Shown here: positions 42,450 to 52,915 of the stretch, piece after piece | Layout: each line of letters opens with the position of its first letter | How positions within the stretch are numbered: the first letter of the stretch is position 1 | Origin: Saururus chinensis | Taxonomy: Eukaryota > Streptophyta > Magnoliopsida > Piperales > Saururaceae | DNA length: 64,000 nt | Assembly (NCBI GenBank): GCA_035235625.1 | Contig: CP141143.1 | Coordinates: 24,225,092 to 24,289,091, forward strand | Direction: 5' to 3' | Notes under the pieces: generated by a model | The model's database searches: none | The model's input: the letters and a program-made list of their open reading frames with translations, nothing else | Told to the model about the DNA's origin: nothing | Made by a program: the position numbers and the translations under genes

Positions 42450-43880
42450 TATTTTTTGTAATGCACTATATCCTTGGGCCATTTTTGTAAATTTTTCTAA
42501 TGTTTACAACAAAACGGCTCATTCATCACAAAAAATGTACATATTTTGCAATATAATTTATAATTCGTCTCAAATAGATGGTAGGGCAATTTTTTTTGCT
42601 TTTTTTGTTTATAAAACAAAATTGAGCATCATTGGTTCATTGTGAAGAGTAATGAAATTCATTGCAAAGATGTACTATTTGCCATGAAATGGCTAACTCG
42701 TTGGAAATAGTATACATTTTTTTACGATAAATTTCAAAACTCATCTCAAATAGATAGTGAGATAAATTGTTTCCTTTTTTATTTGAAATATAATAAAGTG
42801 AAACCTATTTGGGATGGGTTTTAAATTCATTGAAAAAATAGATACTATTTGCCAAAAAATGACTTAACTTGTCTCAAATCGATAGTGGAGTAAATTAATC
42901 CACTATTTTAATTTGAATTAAATAAAGTGGACCATATTTGGGACGAGTTGTGAAACTTATCTAAAAGAGATGAATATTTGCAACTAATAGACCAACCCGT
43001 GGCAACTACTCAACTAAGATTTGTGACATTTAAGCTTCTCATTGTAAATGTTGTTGTGTTTTTCAAAAGATCATCTTTTGGGGACAGATTTTAAATTTTG
43101 ACACAAAATGTGATTTTAAGGAACAAGTTTGTATTTGTCGCAAAAAGTCCTCTTTGTTATAGTGGGAGTAGTGCAGGAACAAGAAATAATTGCTGTCTAG
43201 ATAGTGGTAACAACAAAATTGAAGTACATATGAGGATTTAATTTAAGGTAATGGGACAAGGGAAGCCTAGATCTATGGACGTACGGAAGTTCATGCTTTG
43301 ATAACTACATCTAATCCAAAAAAGTTTAATGTACATTGTTTGATATCTTAGTCATGCTTAACAATATGTTTTGCTATAAATCATTTGCATTTGTCTCTTG
43401 TCGTCCTTAGTTGATAGATGTTCTAATAGTTAAAGTTTTGTGCCAGTTCTGTGATGGTTTTTAGTTGGGATCAAAACCATTTAAACAGTCATGCACTACA
43501 TTTTCTATTTAATAGATGTCCATATAAAAATAGCTTGGTCCATGAAAGATAGAACATCCATCTTTGGGTTATCCATAAAAATATGTCAGATAAGTACATA
43601 GTTGTAAAACTTAATTGGGAATCATGGTTTTGGTGCAACCCATTCTTTGGGAACACGACCAGATGAACTGGTTTGACCAGTTCAATTGTGCAAAGTGTTT
43701 TGATCTGAAATTGACCTTACACTAGCTAGGAAGAATCTGACCGTCAACCCATTAGATTGACATAAAAATGTTACGTTATATCGATATACACTTCAAAATA
43801 AAAATTAGAAAGTATTTTGTTATCACCAACATGGAAGGATGCATCTTTATTGATAATAAAATTGATGATTACTTATATTA
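42450..43880 (-). repeat. right arm of the 13.6-kb inverted structure
   Basis: Reverse complement of the left arm (30270-31620). CTTTGTTATAGTG at 43152-43164 is the mirror of CACTATAACAAAG at 31044-31056, and the identity extends outward (CCCACTATAACAAAG with ACTC in front on both sides). The outer edge near 43880 abuts a TGTCACACCCC sequence. Confidence 0.8.
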
Positions 43881-43885
43881 GTATT

Positions 43886-44206
43886 GTCACACCCCAAAAA
43901 ATTTTAAGTACATTTTTTGAAACACAACAATGGAAATATTTTTTTTTTCAAAACATCCGTCAAAGTACCTCGGAGTGTGAACTACTCATTTTTTTAACGT
44001 ACAAAAATCAAATCAAAGTATATAAGTAATTGTCAACGCTATATCATAATTAAATAGAGTCTAGCGTAAGTTTATGTCAGAGTATGTTCTTCTCATGAAT
44101 ATAAATAGATCGGTATGTGCATGTCTACAATTATTTATTTACTAGCAAGATAACTTTTAAATAAAGTAAACGCGCCAAGTAGCTTGATATTGTCGTCCTT
44201 GCTGCA
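43886..44206 (+). other. possible Gypsy-type LTR start, cut by the hAT element
   Basis: Starts TGTCACACCCCAAAAAATTT, a start common to plant Gypsy LTRs. The sequence after the hAT insertion (from 49231) may be its continuation, including GAGTATACGAGTATACCCAG. No LTR end or coding part could be tied to it. Confidence 0.35.
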
Positions 44207-44460
44207 CTCACAATTAGGGCTGCAAATTTTAAGGGCCGGCCCGTTAGCCCGGACCGGCCCGTAAATATTCGGGCTTAGGCCGAAAAATAATTGAAATGGG
44301 TCAAGTCGGGCTTGAAATTTGAAAGCTCAAAACATTTAGGGCCAGGCTCGGGACACCGCCAAAAAAGGGAAAAGCCTGGCCTGGCCCGCAAAATTAAAGC
44401 CCGTTAAGCTTAGTCGTTCATCACTTCAGTCCATTAAGCCCAACCATTCATCGCCGCTCT

Positions 44461-44940
44461 TTAGTCTTCTCCTCTTTAACCCTAACTCCGCTCCAGATCT
44501 CTCCGCTTCACTGCTTTAGTCCTCCACTCTCCAGTTCACCGATCACCCTCTCTTGTCTTTGCTCACCAGCCCTCTCACCTCTCGCCGGCCCTCTCGCCTC
44601 TCACTATTCTTCTCGCCTCTTTTCAGTCTTTTCCTCTTTAACCCTAACTCCACTCCAGATATTGCTGCTTCACTGCTTCAGTCCTCCACTCTCCACTCTC
44701 TAGTCTCCAGTTTGTCGATTGCCCTCTCTGTCTTTGCTCATTGGCCCTCTCGCCTCTCTTCAGTCTTCTCTTTAATTCTAACTCCAGATCTTGCAATTCA
44801 CCGCTTCACTGCTTCAGTCCTCTACTCTCCACTCTTTATCTCCAGTTCACCCTCTAGGCTCTAGATCGCCCTCTCCTGTCTTTGCTCGGCTGCCATCTGG
44901 CCAGTCGCCTCTCACCGGCCCTCTCGCCTCTTGCAGGTGG
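44461..44940 (+). repeat. three tandem leader units in the hAT element
   Basis: Units of about 140-175 bp start at about 44464, 44624 and 44761. Each reads AGTCTTCTCCTCTTTAACCC, then CTTCACTGCTT(T/C)AGTCCTC, TCTTTGCTC and CGGCCCTCTCGCCTCT. The units are C/T-rich and non-coding, and they sit where the promoter and 5' leader of the transposase gene would be. Confidence 0.8.
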
Positions 44941-45594
44941 ACAAAAAAAATAAGTTTTTTCACTACTTTTATTCTTCATTTGGTTGATCTATTGTCTAAT
45001 CTAAATTATTTTTGTCTTTACTTTTTTTTTATCATTACTTGTTTTTGTTCTCCGTTTGGTTGATCTGGTTAATTTTCACTTGTCTTTATTCTATAATCTT
45101 ATTTGTCTTTACTTGTTTCTGTTCTTCATTTGGTTGATCTGGTTAATTTTTACTTGTCTTTATTCTATAATCTAATTTATTTTTAACTATATGTAATCTA
45201 TTATTTAATTTTTCATTGTCTCGATTTTGTTCTTTAATTTTGTACTGATATGTGTTGTATTTGTTTCAATTCTATTCTCGTGTCTCTGTTGTTTAATTCC
45301 TTTATGTCTCTTCTTTAATTTATAGCCCTATTATTGTCTCTGTTCTTTATTATATACTTGTCTTTATTCTATAATATAATTTATTCTTGTGTTTGTTTTG
45401 TTTTTATCTCTATTATATCATTTTGACTTGTCTGACTCTCTGTTTTGTTATTTAATTTATCATTTTCTCAATTTTGTTCTTTAATTTGTTCTTGTCTATG
45501 AGTGGTTAATTAATTTATAGTCTTTGTTCTGATTAATTTTTTCTTGTCTTGTAAGTACTATTATTTATTTTGTTTGTATCTACTAATAGAGATG

Positions 45595-47560
45595 ATTAGT
45601 TCTTCCACACCAACTAGTTATTTTACACCAAATAGTTCTTCCACCCCTGCCAATTCTTCCATCCCAACCAATTCTTCCACACCAACTAGTTCTTCTACTG
45701 CCACCCTTACGCTTGTTGTTCCCCTTACCTCCACATGTCCCCCTCCCCATCCTATTCTAGATTCAGGAGCAATCAGTAGCAACGGTAGGGAAAAAGGATT
45801 CGAAGTTGTCACAAGTGTGGCTGCATTTTGAGAAAGTTCTTGATGAAAATTGAGTACACGAAGCAGCAATATGAAGTTATTGTAAGCATAGGTTTGTTTC
45901 AAAAGGTAAAGATGGTACGACTCATCTAGCAAGACACATTAATAATGATTCTTGCAATATGAAATTATTGTAAACATAGGTTTGATTCAAAAGGTAAAGA
46001 TGGTACAACTCATCTAGCAAGACACATTAATAATGATTCTTGTAAGATGGCACCAAATAGAGATCCTAGACAACCACTCTTACGTACTTCTTTTGGTAAT
46101 ATAACTACTTTTAAATTTGATCAACGACGTACACAGTAGGAAAGCTCTTGCAAGAGCAATAATAGTGCATGAGTAAACATTTAATATTGTTAGTCACGAT
46201 GATTTTATTAATTTTACAAACACTTTGTAACCTCTTTTTAAAATGGTTTCAAGGACTACAATTAAGAATGATTGCCAAAAGCTTTAAACCAAAGAGAAGG
46301 TTACATTGATGGATGTTTTTCAAAATCTTCTCTCTAGGGTTAGTATTACTTCTGATTTATGGACTTCAAATCAAAATGTTGGATATATTTGTGTGATTGC
46401 ATATTATATTGATTCTGATTGGCATTCTAAAAAAATATTATTAGTATTTCTCGGCTTCCATCGCCTCATACTAGATTTGTAATATATAATGCTATCAAAG
46501 CCACTTTAGTGAAGTGGAAAATTGATAGCAAAGTATGTAGCATTACTTTAGATAATGCATCAAGTAATGATGTTACTCAAAGAAATCTTGTAAGGGACCT
46601 TGCTAAAAAGGGGTCTCTTCTGTTAGAAGGTGCCCTTGTCCATGTACATTATGCTGCCCATGTGCTAAACCTTATTGTGCAGGTTGGACTAAAAGATATT
46701 GTAGATATAATTCATCATGTTCGTGAGTTTGTGAAATATGTGAAAGCTTCGCCTTCCCCTGACCAAAAGTTTACTGAGTTAGTAGTTGAGTTAGGAATTA
46801 CTCTAGAGAAGGGTTTGATTTTAGATGTTAGCACTCGATGGAATTCTACTTATCTAATGATAGATTCTATGTTGCCGTATTGTGATGTTCTTAGATCAAT
46901 ATCAAACAAAATGTTAGGCAAGTATGATGAATATTGGGGTGATGTACCTGTGATGTATGGCATTGCTTTGATTTTGGATATATCCTAGCTATAAGAGAAA
47001 GTTATTGAAGTTCTATTTAACCCAACTACATGGGAAAGAGTTGGGGGATCTACGTTTTGAAAGGAGTTTGGTTGTGATGTAGTTGTTATTTGATCAATAC
47101 AAGAACAAGATGGTTCGGGATGTGGTTACACTTTCTACTGAAACATTAAATTCTTCGAATGAGGAAGAAGAAATTAAACAATGGATGGAAGCACAAGGAT
47201 ATATTGAAGACAATGACATTGACAAATCTGAGTTGGATTTGTACTTTGAAGCAAACTTAGAAAATAGGGATGCTAACTTGGACATTTTGTGTTGGTAGAA
47301 GGCTAACTCAGCCAAGTACCCAATCTTGGCAGCAATAGCTCATGATATTATAGCAGTTTTGGTTACTACAATTGCTTCATAGTTAGCCTTTAGTAGTAGT
47401 GGACGAGTTCTATCTCAATATAGAAGTTTTCTTCTACCTGAGATAGTTATATGGTTGATTTCTACACAAGATTGGTTGTATGGTAAGAAGGTGGTTGGGT
47501 CCTTTTGTAATATAGATGATGAGCTCAACAACATTAATGAGACATTTGAAGTCTCTAACT
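45595..47560 (+). pseudogene. hAT transposase remnant (BED finger to dimerisation domain)
   Basis: A serine/threonine-rich start (from ISSSTPTSYFTPN) leads to a BED-type zinc finger around 45770-46045, with CKHRFVSKGKDGTTHLARHI. The second half of the finger is duplicated in an 88-bp tandem (45867-45954, 45955-46042). The catalytic part follows from about 46300: SITSDLWTSNQNVGYICV, KVCSITLDNASSNDV, VHYAAHVLNLIVQVGLKD and LDVSTRWNSTYLMIDSML. The C-terminal dimerisation region lies at about 47300-47500: AKYPILAAIAHDIIAVLV, SSSGRVLSQYRSFLLPE and STQDWL. Stops and shifts occur in most segments, including a stop where SESAFS is expected. It cannot make a working transposase. Confidence 0.85.
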
Positions 47561-47611
47561 GAGGTATCAATCAACATATCAGGTATGTTTACTTATTCTT
47601 TTCTTTTTGTA

Positions 47612-47649
<38 letters not shown>

Positions 47650-47985
47650 CTAACAAAAAAAAGTTTTTAACTCTGCCGTTGCTAGTCCTAAGCTCGGATG
47701 AGAAAGGAGGGAAAACATAAGGATTCAACAATCATTAGCATATCTATCATTAGATAGATTAGTATTTGCTGTGGATTGTACTCTAAACCCTAAACCTTGT
47801 ACTAAGTACAACCTTCAACATCTATATAGAATCTAGATTCTATTTGTTGAATTGATTTTTCTTCCTGTTCTTTTATCTTGTTGTTGTACATGCTTATGAA
47901 TGTGCTTGTGTGTGTCTCAGGTTTACAACAACTACCACAAATTATAATGTCATATAGTTACAATATTACATTGTGTTATTTCCAG

Positions 47986-48067
47986 TAAAAGTTGTACTAT
48001 TTAACATTCATATGATGGTGGCTGGTTAGTGGTGTTCATCATACGAATGTTGAATAGTACAACTTCC
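47986..48067 (+). other. short precise hairpin inside the hAT element
   Basis: AGTTGTACTATTTAACATTC continuing to TATGATG is followed, after about 20 bases, by its reverse complement CATCATACGAATGTTGAATA and GTACAACT. In 28 stem positions only two differ, and one of these is a U-G pair in RNA. No other function is suggested by the context. Confidence 0.7.
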
Positions 48068-49230
48068 AATGCTTCCAGGAGGTTGTAACATCAAGGTACT
48101 ATCATCTCAATTCTTATATTGGTATAGCTAGTTATAGAAAGAAGCCTAATTGGTTATGCTTCACTTGACGATCTGATCCGGGCTCATATATTGGTTTTGA
48201 ATTTGTTCATGCAAAAGTCTTCTAGTGTACTTCAATGGTAAATGATCTAGCTGAGATTGACTTGACAATTTTGTTTGTACTTCCACTTTCACAATTGCAC
48301 ACTTAATATGTACTTTCTAGGGAGAAGAAACTCAATTGATAAGGTTGTTTTAATTGGATATCTATATCTGTATTACAGAATTCATGAACAAAATGTTCAA
48401 AGAACATTTGAATTATTGCATTCTTAATCTGTCCAGACCGAGTGAAGCTTTATTATAACGTGAACTTGTATGTGAGGCTCTACTATGAAGTTGGAACCCA
48501 GCTGTCAAAATTCACAAGCACTTGACTTTTTTAGGAGATGGGATTTTGTGTAATTGAATTGGATCAACAAACCAAATTTTAAGGCAATTGATCTTTGGAG
48601 GCTTGCTCTTTTTTGTTTGTTTCCAATAAGTTAGGTTGGTTCGTATTTGAATATGAAGATCTAGTAGCTTGTTTAAAAATTATATTGATACTTGATTATG
48701 ATTATTATATGTGGTAACTTGTGAGTCATTTTTTCAACTAGTTTTAGGCTTGTTCCAGTGATGCGTAGGCAGAGTACTAGGCATAGCATTGGAATTGTGA
48801 GGATTTTCCATTGCTTAAGGACTAAGGAGTGTATATGGAGGGAATTGTGAGGTTGTTCATGAAATAAAATAAAACTGAGTTTTATCTGTTTTTTTTTTTT
48901 TGCTTTTGCTGTTTTCACTTCATCCGTCAAATACAATTAGGTAATATACCTATTGGTTGGTAGTAAATGTAGTGAATGGAGTTTTTTCAATAAAATAAAT
49001 AAATATTATTATGTAAAAAGCCTGAAAAGCCCATGGCCCGGCCCGAGCCTGAATATCGGGCCGGGTTGGGCCAACTTTTTAATAGGGACATTAGGGTCGG
49101 GTCGGGCCAACTTTTTAATAGGGACATTAGGGTCAGGTCGGGCCCTTTTCTTTGACATTTTTGTTTAGGGTCGATCTCGGGCCTACCTTGGCCCGCCAAA
49201 GCTCGGCTTGCTTGCAGTCTTACAAACAAT

Positions 49231-49739
49231 TTCTCAAAGAACTTTAATACTATAAGGTACTTGCACTACATAGATGCTGAGTATACGAGTATACCCAGTA
49301 GTATAGCTAAACAAAAAACTATATACCTCATCATTTATATATGATATATAATGTTAATTTTTCATTCATTTCTCAAACTTCATCTTTAAGGTGGAAAGCT
49401 ACACTAAAATCACGGTAACCTCATGGAGGTTCTTTCAAATCCTATAATCTATACCCATTCTATGGCAACATCAAGGAGGTTCCTTTGACTCTTCATTTGT
49501 ATACCACAAGCAACTTCATACTTCTTCTAAAGACTAATGCCTATTTTATCTAAGTCATAAGGCTAAGACCCACAAATGCTCATGGACTTGAGTGGTCTAG
49601 ATTCTCGGCCTTCTATTATTTCTGAGAACTCCAAATATCATTTTGAGCTGGAGTCATGTCTCTTTTAAGACTAACTCATTTAAACCAACTCCAAAGACCA
49701 AGGGAAAGGCCCTATAAACAACTCCCAATTGCAATAAAT
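49231..49739. other. gene-free stretch
   Basis: AT-rich, non-coding, possibly the continuation of the LTR-like sequence interrupted by the hAT element. Confidence 0.3.
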
Positions 49740-50460
49740 GTAATTGTCAATTGTTAACTATCAACTATCTGTACGAGATTTTGCGTAGCATTAGGAAAAG
49801 CTCAAGATCAAGTAAAAATAAAAAACCTACTTTTCATTTTGAGGAGTTTAACATGTTTATGAGTTTAATTTTTAATATTTGAGTTTGCAAAGAAAAAAAT
49901 AAATTCTTAATAGCTCCACTGGCTAGTTTGTGACTGGTCTTGTTAGATTACTTGAGGGAGGAAAAAGAGACGACTGAGGAGTAAAAGGGGAGGAGGATAG
50001 AGAGGAGGAGATGAGATAGGAGGAGAGGAGGAGAAGGTCGTGCAAAAGAGGAGAGGAGGAGAAGGCTATGATGGAGGAAGAGGTGAAGACAAAGTTGAAT
50101 GCAGTGGAGCCAGTGGAGAAGAAGACAAAGTTAGCTGCAGAGGTGGATGATGGCTTAGAGGTGGAGCCGGAGGTGGCCCAACCGAAGCTTGAACTACCGG
50201 AAATGAGAAGCAGTGGGTTAATAAAGATATAAGGAAGAAACTAAGAAGAAGGTATTTTAGACGATTTATATCACATGTGCGAAGGTTTTTGTGTGCATAA
50301 GGCCATTTTGTGTATATTACATGGGCATATGAGATATTTTGTGTAATATGTTGTATCATAGGGCCATTTTGGCAAAATCATCTAAATATTATCGATTTTG
50401 CAACAAATGATCAAACTTGTTGCAAATGTTTTTTTTCCAAATATAAAATTAAACTAGATT
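49740..50460 (+). repeat. direct repeat unit, second copy
   Basis: Counterpart of 41870-42449 and the first part of the right arm. It ends in ACAAATGATCAAACTTGTTG, matching the arm-type motifs. Confidence 0.7.
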
Positions 50461-50689
50461 GCAAATAATTACTTTTTAAAATGAAAAAAATTGTATGAGC
50501 CTAGGTTTATGCCCGTCCGTGTGAACTCCAACATCACGAGCCTTCGGATTGAGATACAACAATGCAAGGGGGAAGAAACCAATTTGTCATCGAAGTTATA
50601 TACACCATCGGATCAAAATTTGATAGCACATGACGCCCGGGCTCATGGGGTCGTGCGCAATCCCCGACTCTTATAAATGATGTTCTTTT

Positions 50690-50940
<251 letters not shown>

Positions 50941-51215
50941 AAGCTCCCCCTAGTTAATCTATGATTCTACGTTTCCTTTGATAGTGTCAAAAAATTAAGG
51001 TTCCCAATACTAGAGTTAAAAGTGCTCTACACATTTACATTTGCCATGATTGCTAAGATTGTTAGTTTGCGTCCTACACCTAGTTACCAACCAAAAACCA
51101 CTTTTTTATGTAAAATTAATACAAAATATTTAAAATATTTAACACTCTAAATTTTAAATGTATAGGTTTTTATCTATATTTTTTGTATTATTATGTATCT
51201 TTATTCTAAAATTTA

Positions 51216-51380
51216 GTATATATCATTGCCTTAATTTTTGGCATTGACAATGGAAACTAACATCAAATACAAGATGCATTAGGCAGGGCGGGTTGGGTAT
51301 ATCATTGCCTTAATTTTTGGCATTGACAATGGAAACTAACATCAAATACGAGATGCATTAGGCAGGGCGGGTTGGGTATA
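51216..51380. repeat. 79-bp tandem duplication
   Basis: Two copies (GTATATCATTGCCTTAATTT to GGCAGGGCGGGTTGG) with a single base difference visible, so the duplication is recent. Non-coding. Confidence 0.92.
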
Positions 51381-52189
51381 CAAATCACCGTTTGCTCACT
51401 GTATTAAGGGTGCTCACAACTATAGTACGCAAGACAAATGAAGGGGATGTTAGACCGCTGGTTTCCTCTTTGTATATTGCAGCTGCTTTGAATTAATCAT
51501 TTGATATATACCTGCATGTACAGGATGAGTAAGAAATTGGAAGAGAAAATCGAGTCTTACTAGGCTATCTCCTTAAGATAGATACGTCATCCCCATAGGT
51601 GCTTTGGGATAAATGAACGTCTATCTCTCATAATAAAACGATCTATTATTGCTTATTGGAAGCACTCCAACAATAATCCACAGCGAAAACAACTTTGTTT
51701 TACTCTCTGAACACAAACACAACTTATGTAAAAAATTTCTAAATTCCCTATTAAATATGTAAAAGACCATATTATATAAACTATGAAAAGATGCTATGAA
51801 ACTTGAAGGAGACACCTTCACATACACCAAAAGGACATAAATAGAACCTAATGAGACACATGCACATTCAACGAAAATGTATCTTAGGAAAGACCTTTTG
51901 AATAGGATCCTTTGACTCATTAAGGATCCTTATCTAATTTCAGAAAGGATAAGAATCATATTAATCATTCCAATACTATAATCAATGTTTATTGACTCTC
52001 TTTTAACTTTGAACTTAAGTGAACTAAATTTACTTAACCCAAATTAATAAGGATTATTATATGGGCTCAAATCATATTTTCCAATAGAGGAAGAGAGAAA
52101 GAAGTTAGAGAATTCTGTTGCTATGGTGATCACCCTCTGGTATATATTTTGAGCTTACTACTTTGACCCACTCCATGTATATCATTTCT
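51381..52189. other. gene-free stretch
   Basis: No gene or structured element that I can support. Confidence 0.35.
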
Positions 52190-52652
52190 AATTCGGTTTT
52201 TGTCTCCTTTGATAACATTGGAAAGTTGCAGTGCCACACTATCACATGTTATATAACACACCTTTATGCTACATGGATGTGAATGGAATTTATCACTTGC
52301 TTTTTGTGAGTACTGTCCATGTCAAAACTTTCAAAACATCAACGTAATCGAAAATGTGGAACATCCGTGAGCTGGTGGTGGTTCGGGTTCTTTCTAGCCG
52401 GTGTAAGGTCACTTTCGAACCAAAACACTCTGCACAACTCAATTGGTTAAACCAGTTCGTCTGGTCGCGTTTCAAAAAGAATGGCCAGATTTGCAACAAA
52501 GCCATGATCCCCATTTAAGTTTTACGACTATGTACGAACCTGACATGTTTTTATGGAGGATCTTCAATTCAATTCCCTGGGATTAAGCTACAAGGTGCTG
52601 CTCAATGGTGCCCATCCTCGCAGTTGGCTAGCCCCGTTACAGTCCGTAAAAC
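52190..52652 (+). repeat. family Y, second-half copy
   Basis: Shares TTTATGCTACATG(G/C)ATGTGAAT, AGCCGGTGTAAGGTCACTTTC, AACCAGTTCGTCTGGTC and TTTAAGTTTTACGACTATGTA with the arms at 30.3-30.7 and 43.3-43.8 kb and with 32.6-32.8 kb. It lacks the CACTATAACAAAG junction found in the arms. Confidence 0.7.
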
Positions 52653-52915
52653 TAGGTAGACAGCCCTTAAGTAAGAAAAATGTTTTCCAACTGATTAAGG
52701 ACACATCAATTCTAGTTGACAATGAAAATGGAGCAACCGATTAAGGACGCATCAATTCTAGTTGACAAAGAAATTGATACACTCTAGGTAGACGGCCCTT
52801 AAGTAAGAAAAATGTTTTCCAACTGATTAAGGACACATCAATTCTAGTTGACAATGAAAATGGAGCAACCGTTTAAGGACGCACAATTCTAGTTGACAAA
52901 GAAATTGATACAATC
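52653..52915. repeat. 132-bp tandem duplication
   Basis: Two head-to-tail copies starting TAGGTAGACAGCCCTTAAG. Each itself contains two copies of ACACATCAATTCTAGTTGAC or a close variant. A single copy of the same text ends the repeat at 32.9 kb. Confidence 0.92.

Larger units (their letters stand above)
44215..49222 (+). mobile_element. 5.0-kb hAT transposon, decayed, BED-finger type
   Basis: The left end TAGGGCTGCAAATTTTAAGG and the reverse complement of the right end, TAAGACTGCAAGCAAGCCGA, match at 9 of the first 11 positions. The 8-bp flanks CTCACAAT (44207-44214) and CAAACAAT (49223-49230) agree at 6 of 8. Subterminal regions repeat GGCCCGGCCC/GGGTCGGGTCGGGCC words. The inside carries a plus-strand transposase relic, listed separately. 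A 39-bp duplication (GGGCCAACTTTTTAATAGGG) lies at 49065-49145. Length and content fit a formerly autonomous element of the RICESLEEPER-like branch. Confidence 0.8.

Noticed and set aside
31044..43164. A single intact 12.1-kb CACTA transposon
   Set aside because: The termini are right, but the flanks are themselves inverted copies, no 3-bp direct target duplication is seen and no CACTA transposase is recognisable inside.
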